Below are positions 34,677-44,932 of a stretch of DNA of 64,000 nucleotides, piece after piece. This stretch comes from Agarophyton chilense (Eukaryota; Rhodophyta; Florideophyceae; Gracilariales; Gracilariaceae). How positions within the stretch are numbered: the first letter of the stretch is position 1; the number at the start of each line of letters is the position of its first letter. Under the pieces are notes generated by a model, which was not told where the DNA came from, ran no database searches, and saw only the letters and a program-made list of their open reading frames with translations. The DNA lies in NCBI GenBank assembly GCA_030374765.1, contig JARGXX010000099.1, positions 434,001 to 498,000 on the forward strand, read 5' to 3'. Position numbers and translations under genes: made by a program.

Positions 34677-36788
34677 ATGCCAAGGAAACCGCCTAGCATG
34701 GAGCGTCCTGCAACACGCAGCCGTTCCCGCCAAAGCGGTGATGCCAGGGGCACTGATGTTCCGCAGGCCCTGGCTCCAACACCGGCTTCCCGGGAGATAC
34801 CGGTCACCGGCACTGAAGACCTGCAGCCCGATTCCGGGTTAACGACCGTCGCAACGGTGGTTTCTCCGCCTCCGCGGTTGGTCGACCAAGCGCGGATTGT
34901 ACGCTTGGAAGAGCAGCTCCGCTCCCTGCGGGCTGCTCACAATACCCTCTCGAGGGAGTTCACCTCTTTACGAGGAAGCCTCGCTAACCCCCCTCCAAGT
35001 GAGTTAGCCGAGGATATCCGCGTATTGCGGTCGGACGTCAATACACTACTCGAGTGTTTTGGCGCTCCGTCTTCCTTCGCAGAAGGTATGGAGAATCGCT
35101 TCGAGCGTCTCCGAAGCCGACTTGAGTCGGTCGAGAGGACGTTAACCTCGCCCTCGAACGCGGCTAGACCGGTTGTCTCTCATCGAGAGACCCAGTCGCG
35201 GAACCGGAAGAGCCGGAAGAACCGGGATTCTAACCGTAAGCACGGACACCCGTCCGACTCATCATCTGAGTCGGACGGTGAACCGAGTGACTTGGAGAGT
35301 TCCGATTCGTCGGTGAGCGATGACCCACAGGATCGTTATGGCCGCTCTTCCCGCTCAAAGCGGTCCTCTGCCACCTACGGGGCCATCCGGTCGCGCCCTA
35401 AGGGTCGGCGACATCCGGGCCTTAAACCCTTGAAGCCCACCAACCCTCTGTACAGGACACTCCTGTCCTACCGGTATTACCGGCTAGAAGATTCCTCTTT
35501 AGGTCGGACACCGCGTGACACGGGTAAAGTGAAAAACTGCATCAAGCGGATGCAGCTTTCACTTCGTAACCAGTCGTTTACTGGGGATGATCCAATTCTG
35601 GTCTTGGATTTCCTACACCGCTTTGTAGCGGAAGCCGATATACTCGGAATGAACGAAGGACAAGCCTACGTGGCGCTACCCTACTTTCTACGGGGTGTCG
35701 TTGAAGATCAGTTTTTGTCGGTTCGGGGCTCGTTGCGAGCCTGCGAAGGAGGTGTGACCAGCTGGCCCGAGGCCGTGCAGTACCTCCTGCGTTCCTACGC
35801 AACCAACTCCGCGATACAAGCGGCGATACTCGCTTTGCGAGACACTCGACAACGCTCCGGCGAGCTCGAGACCGATTACTCGGTACGCCTGAATAAGGCT
35901 TTCCACCGTTGTGGTAATGTATACCCCGCTGGGGAACGCTGTACGATGTTCATTGATGGCTTGGATCCAGCCATCAAGACTCTTGTCGCCCGTTACAGGC
36001 AACAAGAGCCGAAGGTGACCTACCTTGAACTCGTACAGTTTGCCCGCGCAGAGGGAGAAGCACTACGTGCAAGCAATCCGGGAATCCGGTCGAAGGCCGC
36101 TAAAGCATTGCTGCTTGAGTCGGACTCTTCTTCACCGTCATTTGCGACGGATGGCATCACCAAACAGGGTTATGACAATATGAATGTCATCCATCACGAT
36201 GGTTTATCTATTCCGACAACGGAATTACCGTCTACGACGGATGGCTCGGTTGACTCAACCGCAAGGGACACGGAGAACGAGCAGGTCTTTTATCTTAATG
36301 ACCGCCGCACTCCGGCCCCCCGTATGCCGTACTCGAACGGAATGGCAGGAAGTCAGCGCCCTGCATGGGTTGGAAACCGGGAACCCGGAAGATACACCGA
36401 TGCTCGGGATGCCGTACCGCGAAACGCGGTAGTGACGTTGGTGTGCCACTTGTGCTACGAGCGCGGGCACACCTCCCCGCAATGCCTTTTATCGCTACGC
36501 GATATGGCGCGAGTGGTGGATAATTACGAAGCCCTCTCCCCGCAGGAGAAGGGCTCCGTGCCACTCACGTCATATCTCCGCGCGAAGACGGACTTCCCCA
36601 ACGCATTGGCTGACACTCCGAATACTCGGTACAAACCGGCTCAGCCGGCACGCGCCGCACTAGCGCCAAACCACGCTGGTGGATCTCAACCCGCTCCTGC
36701 GGTAGCTACCGTGCAACGGAATCATGCACTCGTTGCCGAGAAAGTCGGGCCTTCGCCCGACCAGGACCCTGTACAGGGAAAAGAATAG
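34677..36788 (+). CDS. Element C gag region
   Basis: About 703 residues in one open frame. The order matches B: basic start, coiled coil (EEQLRSLRAAHNTLSREF), Ser/Asp/Lys-rich linker, capsid-like domain (SFTGDDPILVLDFLHRFVAE; ALPYFLRGVVEDQF; EGGVTSWPEAVQYLL), and a CCHC zinc knuckle (CHLCYERGHTSPQC). It is higher in GC and in CpG than the B copy. The frame looks whole. Confidence 0.85.
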   Translation: MPRKPPSMERPATRSRSRQSGDARGTDVPQALAPTPASREIPVTGTEDLQPDSGLTTVATVVSPPPRLVDQARIVRLEEQLRSLRAAHNTLSREFTSLRGSLANPPPSELAEDIRVLRSDVNTLLECFGAPSSFAEGMENRFERLRSRLESVERTLTSPSNAARPVVSHRETQSRNRKSRKNRDSNRKHGHPSDSSSESDGEPSDLESSDSSVSDDPQDRYGRSSRSKRSSATYGAIRSRPKGRRHPGLKPLKPTNPLYRTLLSYRYYRLEDSSLGRTPRDTGKVKNCIKRMQLSLRNQSFTGDDPILVLDFLHRFVAEADILGMNEGQAYVALPYFLRGVVEDQFLSVRGSLRACEGGVTSWPEAVQYLLRSYATNSAIQAAILALRDTRQRSGELETDYSVRLNKAFHRCGNVYPAGERCTMFIDGLDPAIKTLVARYRQQEPKVTYLELVQFARAEGEALRASNPGIRSKAAKALLLESDSSSPSFATDGITKQGYDNMNVIHHDGLSIPTTELPSTTDGSVDSTARDTENEQVFYLNDRRTPAPRMPYSNGMAGSQRPAWVGNREPGRYTDARDAVPRNAVVTLVCHLCYERGHTSPQCLLSLRDMARVVDNYEALSPQEKGSVPLTSYLRAKTDFPNALADTPNTRYKPAQPARAALAPNHAGGSQPAPAVATVQRNHALVAEKVGPSPDQDPVQGKE

Positions 36789-36823
36789 AGGGAGTCTCCC
36801 CTTCGGGAGAGGCGTCCTCAGAG

Positions 36824-39430
36824 TTGAGGCTGACGACGCCCGAGGCGCCGATGCCTCGCTCCCCGGTGAAAATCCTGACAAGGAAGGACACCGCAGACGC
36901 GGACTCTAAACACCTCGGTGTTTTGCGTCGACCGTGGATACGGATTAGAAATAACCGGATCCCGGATAGAGTCTTGGTAATGGCCAAGCGTAACTACAAG
37001 GTTTACGCTGACCTTGGTCTGCACACGCAGTTTATGGTGAGATATCTCACTGTCCTGGATACAGGTGCTGGGCCGAACTTTATTGTGGAATCGGTTTTAC
37101 CCCCGCCGTTGCGGTCACGCATCCGTTCGGAAACGGTACCCGACGTCTCAGACGCCAATAACAACCCGTTGGAAACGGTTGGTGTGATCGACCTAGTCGT
37201 CAGGCTAGGGCGGATGGTGGTTAAACTAACTTTTATTGTGTGCCGCTCGCTGGCCGCGCCAGTCATACTGGGGTGTGACTACTGCGAGAGGTTTGTCGAC
37301 GCCATCCGCCCACGCCTTAATCAGGTGGAACTTGAGGACGGATCGACCGTCCCCATTGTTCGCCAACCGCTGAAGCGGGCATCGAGGAAACACGTTTCTC
37401 TACCTGCTGCGCAGGAACCCACACCGGCGAACTGGGATTCTACGAAGCTACGTGTCGACGAGTCGATTTGCATTCCGCCAAAGTCCCACTCTTGGGTGCG
37501 TGTCAGTTCTCGTCAGCACGGTACTCGAATCGTTCGACCGATACCATCACTGTCGAACAGGCATCAACTCGCTTTCGCGGATGGAATGGTTCACATTGAG
37601 CCCGACAAATCGTTTTGTGTATGTGTGTCCAACTCTGGAGAGAAACACCAGTATCTGGTTAGGAACCAAGTCATTGGAAGAGTTGCTCCTCACCCCATGT
37701 CTATCTTTACCCTTCAAGGGGATCGTACCGGTTCAACCGGAATGGGTCACTCTGAGGAGGGAGATAATCTCGTCGGAGGTCCCCATTCTACGCTGAACTT
37801 ACCCACACTGCCGTGTGTGTCGCCACCAGCAGTACTGGTTAAGTTATCCAATGGTTCTTGGATTGTTGTCATCGACTACCGTCGGTTCTGCACGACTGAC
37901 GTCGGAAAGATACCACCTGAGTTGGTGAATTTCAAAGCCCAGCCATTGCTGGATGGGCTACCGAATTGTTCGGATCATGAGAGTTGCTGGAACTCGTGGC
38001 TTTCAGTAATGCCTTCCGCTGTTCAGCGTTCGATGGCCGGCATACGCCCAAGGCGCAGAGGAGGGCCATTTAACAGAACTCTGGATGCTTCAGCCCCTCG
38101 CAACGAGGATGGTTCTCAGAATCCCTCGCATATTGCGGAAGTTCCCGTTTCTACGGTAGGGCTAATCTATCCCATCCAGATGGTTGCTTTACCCGCCAAT
38201 AAGCGATTCCCGCTCTTCAACCCACCCGTGGGACTTTCTGATATACCGATTCAATCGGACGCTGGCCTGAATGGCCTTTCTTCTCTCACGCCACTGCGCG
38301 GTGTCTATCCCCGCCAGTTGGGCGCTTCTACCACTCTCTATGTCGCTCCGTCTAAGGAGGGGGAGGGGACCCGCTCAATCGCGGAAGCATCGCCGTCGCA
38401 ACGGAAGTTTAACCGGACACCCCGGGCAAGGCCCCCGAGCGGGCAACCGGCATCGTCGCCGGACGCCAATCCGCTCCCGCGGGACGCGGCGGTCAACCCG
38501 ACCGTCACGCAACCCCGCAAGGGGGACCAAGGCGCTCGAAGACCCGAAGCCGGGAAGCGAGACCCTACGGACGCTCCGCACCGCGTGGAAGCAACTGAGG
38601 GCTCCCCGCACATTCGCGGTCGCACACCGAGCGTTTCGGTCGATACCGGCACTCCGGCGGGCGCGGCGCAAGCAGGTCTAGCGAGCCACTTCGTTGAGAA
38701 CGGTACGAACCCCATGGGGGAAAAGGGGCGCAACGACAAATCGAAAACCGCCTCCCTTGCCGAACAATCGGAGCCAACCGTCCGCGACGGCCCGACCACC
38801 CGTCCTCAAGTTCACGTGACCCGGGCGGGAGATCGGACCAATGGGCACCCGGCATACCGGTCATTGGCTGACGGCCACCCCGCGGAGGCAGATCGCCGGG
38901 ACGGTGAACCACTCACCGCCCACGGCGCACCGCACGGCGGAAACTGCCCACCAATGGGAACGCCGCATGCCGCAAATCAAGCGAAGGCCTCCGGCGAACA
39001 GTCACCAAGACGGAAGGACCCCCGCAAACTCGCGGTAAGAACGGACTTCAGGGAAGCCCCTACGGCCCAGCGGAAACACAACCCGGCCGCGCCGGCAACT
39101 TCTGCGAAGCGGTACGGCAGCCCCGGCAACCCGGCAAAAACCGCAGAGCGGAATGACAAACCGGGTGACCCGGAACAGGCGACGACGAGCCCAGCAACAC
39201 GCGGCGCTGAGGCTCGGGTCACCACCACCCGGCAAGGCCGGCAAGTTTACGCGCAGGAGTACGTCCTCGACCGAATCGTCGGACATAGCTACGATGAGCA
39301 CGGGGTGCTCCAGTACCGGACCCGCTGGTACGGATAAGGGCTGGAGTGGGACACCCCAGAGCCCATCGAGCACCTCCCGCGCTCCGCGGTAATGCGATAC
39401 CACCGCCTTGCGGGGACCGCACTCCCAGCC
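36824..39430 (+). mobile_element. Element C: protease-linker-chromodomain region
   Basis: The region begins with a retropepsin-like domain (VLDTGAGPNF; LAAPVILGCDYC, shared with B). A short stretch reminiscent of the RT start (VVIDYRRFC) follows, then a long low-complexity Pro/Arg/Gly-rich linker, and at about 39250-39410 a chromodomain (QEYVLDRIVGHSYDEHG, RTRWYG, HLPRSAVMRYHR). Polymerase and integrase domains are not found. The region is broken, with about one break in addition to the missing domains. Confidence 0.75.
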
Positions 39431-39789
39431 ACGCTGGTAAACGCCCAAGAGGGATAAACCGTGAACAAGAATGTAATGGCTGATGGCGCCACGCGCCATC
39501 TCCGGCCATGCCCCATCTCGGGGAAGGAAGCAACCGCTCACGCTATCCCAACGTCGTTGGTGGTCGTGCCAGTTACCTGGTCCGCGCGCGAAGCGCCCAC
39601 CGTTAAACACGGAATTCCCAGCTAGGCTGGTTCCCTGCAACGCTGGAACCCCGGTAGAAGGCCGGTACCCCGGAAAGAAAGAAGCGGACTTGGGAAAGGG
39701 CGTCGGAAAGGCGACCCTCTTCTTTTTATTTCTCACTACTGGCAAGGGCGCCCTAGTGGCGCCGCCCTACATTCTACCGGAAGCTCCGG

Positions 39790-41565
39790 TCATTCCTCCG
39801 CCCGAGGTGGACCCCCGGCCAGGCGGTTGGCTAAGGCATCCCGCATGGCGGCCACATCACCCGAGATCTCGGAAGGGCGAAGCCCCACCTCCCGAAGGAA
39901 GCGCGCGAAGACCTCGCCCCGCTCCGCGCCAGCGGCGGTGGCGGGCGGGCCCGCCACCGATGGAGTCGGATAGGAATCCGTTCGCACGGCATCAGCAGCC
40001 CCGGATGGAGCCGCACCACTGTATTCAACGGACTCCTCACCGGCCTCGCCGGACTCGTCTCCCTCCATCGGAGCGTAACCCGGATCCTCCGGTTCGTTGT
40101 CGACCATCAGGTCACCATCCGCATAGTCGCGGTAATAGTCGCTCCAGTCGACATACCCTCGCGGGTGGTCGGCCGGGACTTCACGCGGCGCATGCCGGTT
40201 GGCTTCCGCTTCCTCGCGGCTAATCTCGTGGTAATCCCAGGGGTCGAAGTAGATGAAATCCCCCGCTAGCGCGGTATTCCTCCCGAATCCGGGGCCAGAC
40301 CCGCGACGCGGTTGAATGCGTTGGGAGTTCTCCAGCGGGACCTCATCCCACTGGACCCCCTCCACAAAGTCGAGGAGGCCCAGCATCTCTTCTTCGTTCG
40401 CCTCGCCCCCGAGGGGGATGCGCATGTCCAAACGGCGGATCGCAGCCCGCACACGCGGTGGCACGTACCACAATCGGTATTGGTCTTACGCCTCAGCGAG
40501 GATAAAATCCGCAGTGCGGACGGCCCATTCGCTTACCACGACGGACCACCACCCCGACTGGGGATTGTCCAAGAACGACGACCCTACATAGGTGAAGACT
40601 GGGGGCAGCTCAATGAAGCAACCCCAGCACGCCTCCAAGGAGGACCACCAGTCTGGAAGACTGACGTACCGACCACGTCGGTGAGCAGGCGCGATGCGCT
40701 CAATCTCCGTGTTCTGGTACGGTACGAAATACCCGGTCCGGGCCCGCCAACGCCGCTCATCGCGGATGAAGTTCTGAAGGAAGTTCGAGCGCGACTGCCG
40801 CGGTTGGTAGCGGAACTCTGCCCGAAGAATCAGTCGTACCCAGCAAAGGGCTTCTTGCCGAGCGATCGGAGTGCCCCTCCAAGCGAGGGTTTCCAATCCG
40901 TTAAGACGGTCACAGTACGACATTTCCCTGCGAGTGCGGTAAAGGTGGACGTCGAATTCGACCTCTGGCGGTATCGGGAACTCGAAGGGCGCCCAATGGT
41001 GCCTGAGATAAGCGATACGCACAAGCGCGGCCTGAGCCTCCGCAGAGGATTCACCGCGTCGGCGGAGTATGTGGTGTACCGGGATGGCGATACGATTACG
41101 CCAATCCCAGGACATGGTCACCACGCCGGGCAGGTCGCCCGGGAGCATCTCCGAATTATCGGTGTAGGATTGGATCAAATCCTCGTCGCGGACAGCCAAT
41201 GGGTGAAACCAAGGCGCATACCGCAACATCGCGGAGCCATGCCGAGTTTTCGGATTTGCACCCACAAGGGCGTCGTAGGTCGGCAACTGCGGTGGGTCTG
41301 CCTGTCCGCGAAAGCGGGCGCCAATACGACGGTCTTCGTACGCGAGGTTGGTAACATCCCCAGGGTGGGGCGCGGACCGGAAGCCAGTGGAACCGCCAAG
41401 GGCGGGAGTCGCGGATGTGTTATGACGGTCGGGGTTGGACATGGTGCGTGTTGGTGTGCTGTGGTTGGAATCGGATGCGAAGAGCTGGCGTGGGATCCTT
41501 GATGAAGGTGTGTTGGTTTCCGGAGACCCGGTGTCGGACGCGCTTTTATCATGACGAGCTGCCAT
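39790..41565 (-). mobile_element. Antisense accessory open frame of element C
   Basis: It has the same position and orientation as in B, beginning about 45 bp inside the 3' LTR border. It shares with B the blocks APWFHPLAVRDEDLIQSY, TGYFVPYQNTEIERI, RAEFRY, YVGSSFL and FIYFDPW, and a common SSRIPR near the N-terminus, while the intervening sequence is strongly diverged. Length (about 590 codons) is similar. It looks broken once. Function unknown. Confidence 0.7.
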
Positions 41566-41611
41566 GCCGACTTCCTCTTCGAGGTGTTCGCCCTGTCTTA
41601 AGGGGGGGAAA

Positions 41612-42475
41612 TGAAGAGCAACGTCCTCCAGGGAGGTTTTTGGGGACTTAAGTTTTTTCCGGAGCCTCCGGCGTGCAACCTCGTTATGAGTAGGAGTAAT
41701 CCGTTTTCACGGCGATGGCCGGAACGCTGGTGATGCACCGGCGCGACCGGGTGCCATACACGTGGCCGCAGCGCCCGTGCGACACGTGGCCGCCAGATTG
41801 ACCCCTTTGTTTGACGGACATTTAGCTACTTAGGATAGACTTTATTTATTCTATTCTACGGTGACTACAGTACTTAGGCCGCCGGCCTCGCGGCCGCCGG
41901 TCCAGTAAAGTCTTCCCAACAAGGGTGATCTTGGTCTTCCAGATCTTGGCTCTGGGTCGAACCGCCTGCGCGGATATACAACTCCTTACGGAGGGATTTC
42001 CCGTGGTGCACGGCTTCCCAACCCCCTTGGACGTTCAAGCAGCCTTCGTGTGTTGGGTATCTATTCCCACTTTCGTGGTTCCGCCCGTGTATACGGTTTG
42101 CTACACCCGGCAGTGCCGGCTATTCCCGAGTCCCCTCTTGCGACTCGTGGTCAACCTCGCCCTCTTGCCTCCGTTCCCATTTTTCTTCCCTTTTCCTCCC
42201 CTTCATTGGGCAATTCCCGCTCTTGCGGCTCGCACTGACACCTGTCGTGCTCGCCACTCTCGTGGGTTTTGCCTCCTCAGAGGATACGCAAGCACCGCTT
42301 CGGCGGATATTCTCGGCTTCTTTCAGCCTCCTTGCGCCCGTCGCGACGGTTCGGCTCCGGCTTACACCCGGCATTGCGCGCCGATCCCTGGGAGGGCTCT
42401 ACCGCGCCGGTTACCTCGTCAGAGAAAGATCCGGACGTCTTCGTAGGTTTTCCCCCTTGGGGGCATTGTCCTACA
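41612..42475 (+). repeat. 3' LTR of element C
   Basis: 864 bp, about 13 differences from the 5' copy, preceded by purine tract AAGGGGGGGAAA. Its right neighbour is GCTCT, then the last 89 bp of the B LTR. Confidence 0.9.
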
Positions 42476-42569
42476 GCTCTACCATCCCTTTTGCTTCGCT
42501 GCAAGCGACCCATCGGCAGTCCGAACGCTGTCGCAGGTGTCTTCTCTCTCCGTTAGAGCGGATACTACA
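42476..42569 (+). repeat. 3' LTR of element B, right part, plus target duplication
   Basis: GCTCT (42476-42480) is the target duplication of C. From 42481 to 42569 the sequence continues the B LTR and ends GGATACTACA. Together with 33112-33689 it rebuilds the same length as the 5' LTR of B (667 bp). Confidence 0.9.
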
Positions 42570-42734
42570 CGAGTGACGCTTCTCCATTAGAGTACGTTAG
42601 GCACCGTTAGGATAATAGATAACCCCCTTTGGTATATTTGTTCCACGCTTTGGTCTTCAATCCATCGTTTCCGTCGCTCCAACCTGTAGGACAGTGCAGT
42701 AAACGCCAGCCAATTGCACCAAGTACTCTGGGGG

Positions 42735-42783
42735 TGCCGCCGTCAAGGATTCGAACCTTAGGACCCGCTCTACAATGCTACCA
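42735..42783 (-). pseudogene. tRNA-derived fragment (T-arm / B-box)
   Basis: The minus strand has a perfect B-box-like GGTTCGAATCC within a 5-bp T-stem (TAAGG/CCTTG), followed by ACGGCGGC and ACC, as in a tRNA 3' half. A short D-arm-like GGTAGCATTGTAGAGC lies only some 10 bases upstream, so an anticodon arm is missing, and no 5' acceptor strand pairing with ACGGCGG is found nearby. It is probably a tRNA or SINE remnant, not a working gene. Confidence 0.3.
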
Positions 42784-42789
42784 CCGGTC

Positions 42790-43984
42790 GAGACCCGTAC
42801 GCTGATCCAACAGTCATTGCGTTACACGTTGGAATGGACCATATCGTGTGACCAAGTTTCTCACCAATTTTATTTATGAGCTCGAGGATTTGCGCACTAC
42901 CAAAAAGTCAACAATTCATGGCACTAGAATCAAGTTCTTCCGAAACAAGAACCTGGAAGTAACCACAGAGGTTTTAGAGCAGCTTGCTTTTCAAGATGGA
43001 GAGTACTGTGTCGCACAGAAAATTTTTGGACATTAGGCTCCATTACGAAGAGACGCAGCTGCTGATCAAGTGGCGCGTATTCGATGATGAGAACCCAGTA
43101 TGATAGAAGCTCGACGTGATGCGCGAGGACCAACCAACGACGGTTCAGGACTTCAACGAAGACAGAACGGAAAATGGCACTGTACGCCAGAAACGGATTA
43201 CGAGAAACTGGTAACCAAGCAGCAACCAAACTTGTGAACGAACTACCAATCAAATCACCAACACTCGCTACTTTGCTCGTGGAAAACGCATATGCCTTCA
43301 AAATAGAAAAATGCGCAGCCCCGACGAAACAACGCAAGCATGTTGACATCAACACTATTTTCTGCAGGACCATGTTGCAACAAAGTGCTTCTTTATAAAA
43401 CAAATACAAAGAAAGCTCAAGCTTACTAACGCGCTTACCAAACTAACAAATTCCGCGCAGATATAAAACCAAAAACACTGCATTGGACTCCTTCGAGCTC
43501 GCGATCGCCGCGTTAGGGGGACTGAGACGCCGAAAGAGCCGACAGCAAACGCATCACCGCTCATTCAACGAATCGACACGCAGTATAACTCGATACGGAC
43601 GAGACACCGAACCATTACAGTTCACAGTAGCGGCGGCGCCTGCACATACAGTAGGATACATATGTAAAGCACAAACCGATCCGGGGCCTCAATCCCGGGG
43701 AAGTTAGCGGTTTTTCTCAATTCCGTCTCAGAGATGCCCACTTTAGTTACAATTGTCACTTGTTCTGTTCTTCGTCATCCTCATTCGTATCTACAGCTTT
43801 GTGTATTGTAATGCACTTTGACACTGAACTGACAAACAGCTCTATTTCTTCGTTTTATTGAGACAAAGAAATTGAGCGCAATGGATTAGGGAGTAAGTAA
43901 ACAGACTCAATGAAATTGAAGAAACTGTTTCGCTTTATACACCAAACCTTTTTTCATTTTAAGCCTTTTCGTGAAGGTCAAGTC
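42790..43984. other. No recognised gene between B and the Tc1 relic
   Basis: Short plus-strand frames at 42848-43400 and 43483-43707 have no recognisable domain. The composition resembles the low-information flank on the left of element B. I see no RNA gene here apart from the tRNA-like fragment to the left. Confidence 0.25.
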
Positions 43985-44897
43985 TGTTTCAAAATCATAT
44001 CCCTCGCGCAAATTTTCCAAACATTGACGTGTTGGCTACAGTACAACTAAAAAACCAGGTTAAAAAAGCTTGAAGTAAAAAAAACTGTTTCAAAAACATA
44101 ACTTTTATCGCATCGTTTTTATTCTAACGCGAGTTTTGGTATTTTCATTTTGCTCCTTTAGCCTGTATAACACTCATGCAATGCTTTGGAATTGATTCTA
44201 TAAAACGATTGATAACATTGCAGTCAATCTTTTCCCAGAAATCTTTGATACAATGTTTTAAATCAAAAACTGTATCTAACTGCCTTCCTTGCCCAAAAAT
44301 CATTCGATCCAACATTCCCCAGATTTTTTTGATAGGATTCAGGTCAAGAGAGCGCACTTGCTCTTCCATAACCGACATTTTTAGACTAATCACAATTTTT
44401 TTTTCTTTTCCTAGATCATGTCAATAAAGTTAAAATCAATCTGGACCATCTAGGTTGAACATGGTTTCGAAGGAAAGGTAACATTATTCGATTCGGGGTT
44501 CCAATAAGCCGTTTTAGTACACCATTAAACACAATTATTTTGGCGAAGTATATCAATAGTTTTTGTTTAATTAGCTTATTTGCCAGGGATAGGGACGTAG
44601 GATGTTTGGGTGAACGTTTTGTTTCGTATGTATGTTTTTGGGTTGCGCTTTAGTTTTCGGGCTATATTTACTGGGATCATACCCTGACCTACTAATTCCA
44701 TGATTTGCCGCTGTTAAGAACGTGTCAGAGGCGGACCACGAGCCATAATTGAGCTAATGATTGTATAAAGGATATACTTTTGAAACAGTGTTATTGACTT
44801 GGTGGTTTTTATTTGCTGTGAAATGTGCTCTACAGTACGTGAAATGCCTTTTTGGCGCAGTTTTTGTAAAGGGATATGTTTTTGAAACGCACTGTAG
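43985..44897 (-). mobile_element. Tc1/mariner relic with IR/DR-type ends
   Basis: The transposase remnant lies on the minus strand from 44746 (MARGPPLTRS, IARKLKRNPKT: helix-turn-helix part) through MFNLDGPD...HDLGKEK to a C-terminal block at 44393-44145 (LDLNPIKKIWGMLDRM; FIESIPKHCMSVIQAKGAK), all typical of the Tc1 DDE family. It has several stops in the middle and has lost part of the catalytic core. Each end has two copies of a motif like CTGTTTCAAAANCATATCCC: left at 43985-44005 and 44085-44101, right (inverted) at 44768-44788 and 44868-44892. Spacing of about 100 bp on each side recalls the inverted/direct repeat layout of fish and insect Tc1 elements. The right end reads CACTG-TA. Confidence 0.75.
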
Positions 44898-44932
44898 ATC
44901 GCCTCAATGTCACATGTGGCACGCAGGTAGAG

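Larger units (their letters stand above)
33690..42475 (+). mobile_element. Ty3/gypsy chromovirus-derived element C, nested in B
   Basis: Two 864-bp LTRs (33690-34553 and 41612-42475) start TGAAGAGC and end GTCCTACA and flank the same primer-binding site as in B (34557-34574). GCTCT at 33685-33689 is repeated at 42476-42480, a 5-bp target-site duplication. Counted by eye, the LTRs differ at about 13 of 864 sites (1.5%), so C inserted well after B. Parts seen: gag with CCHC knuckle, retropepsin-like domain, a short RT-like remnant, a long Pro/Arg-rich linker, a chromodomain, and the antisense open frame. A catalytic RT, RNase H and integrase are not recognisable, so it looks like a non-autonomous derivative that moved with help from a relative. 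Confidence 0.9.
23121..42569 (+). mobile_element. Ty3/gypsy chromovirus B, with element C inserted in its 3' LTR
   Basis: LTRs start TGTAGTATTC and end GGATACTACA. The 5' LTR is 667 bp; the 3' LTR is 578 + 89 = 667 bp once the inserted element C is set aside. PBS TGGTCTCCCGACTTAGAA lies at 23790-23807; a purine tract (GAGGGGGG) precedes 33112. Order: gag (about 24000-26156, looks whole), retropepsin (about 26440), reverse transcriptase (about 27300-28200), RNase H, H2C2 integrase, chromodomain (about 30750-30930), then an antisense open frame (about 31260-33090). Pol has about three breaks, so the element is dead but nearly complete. Counted by eye, the LTRs differ at about 38 of 667 sites (5.7%), so it is clearly older than C. 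The flanking bases show no target-site duplication. Confidence 0.9.

Noticed and set aside
38271-39533. Several long frames on both strands in the linker of element C
   Set aside because: Very GC-rich, Arg/Pro/Gly low-complexity sequence where stop codons are rare in every frame.
34003-42446. A 173-codon open frame present in both LTRs of element C
   Set aside because: The two LTRs are about 98.5% identical copies, so openness in both is not independent evidence; the LTR is GC-rich and no domain is visible.
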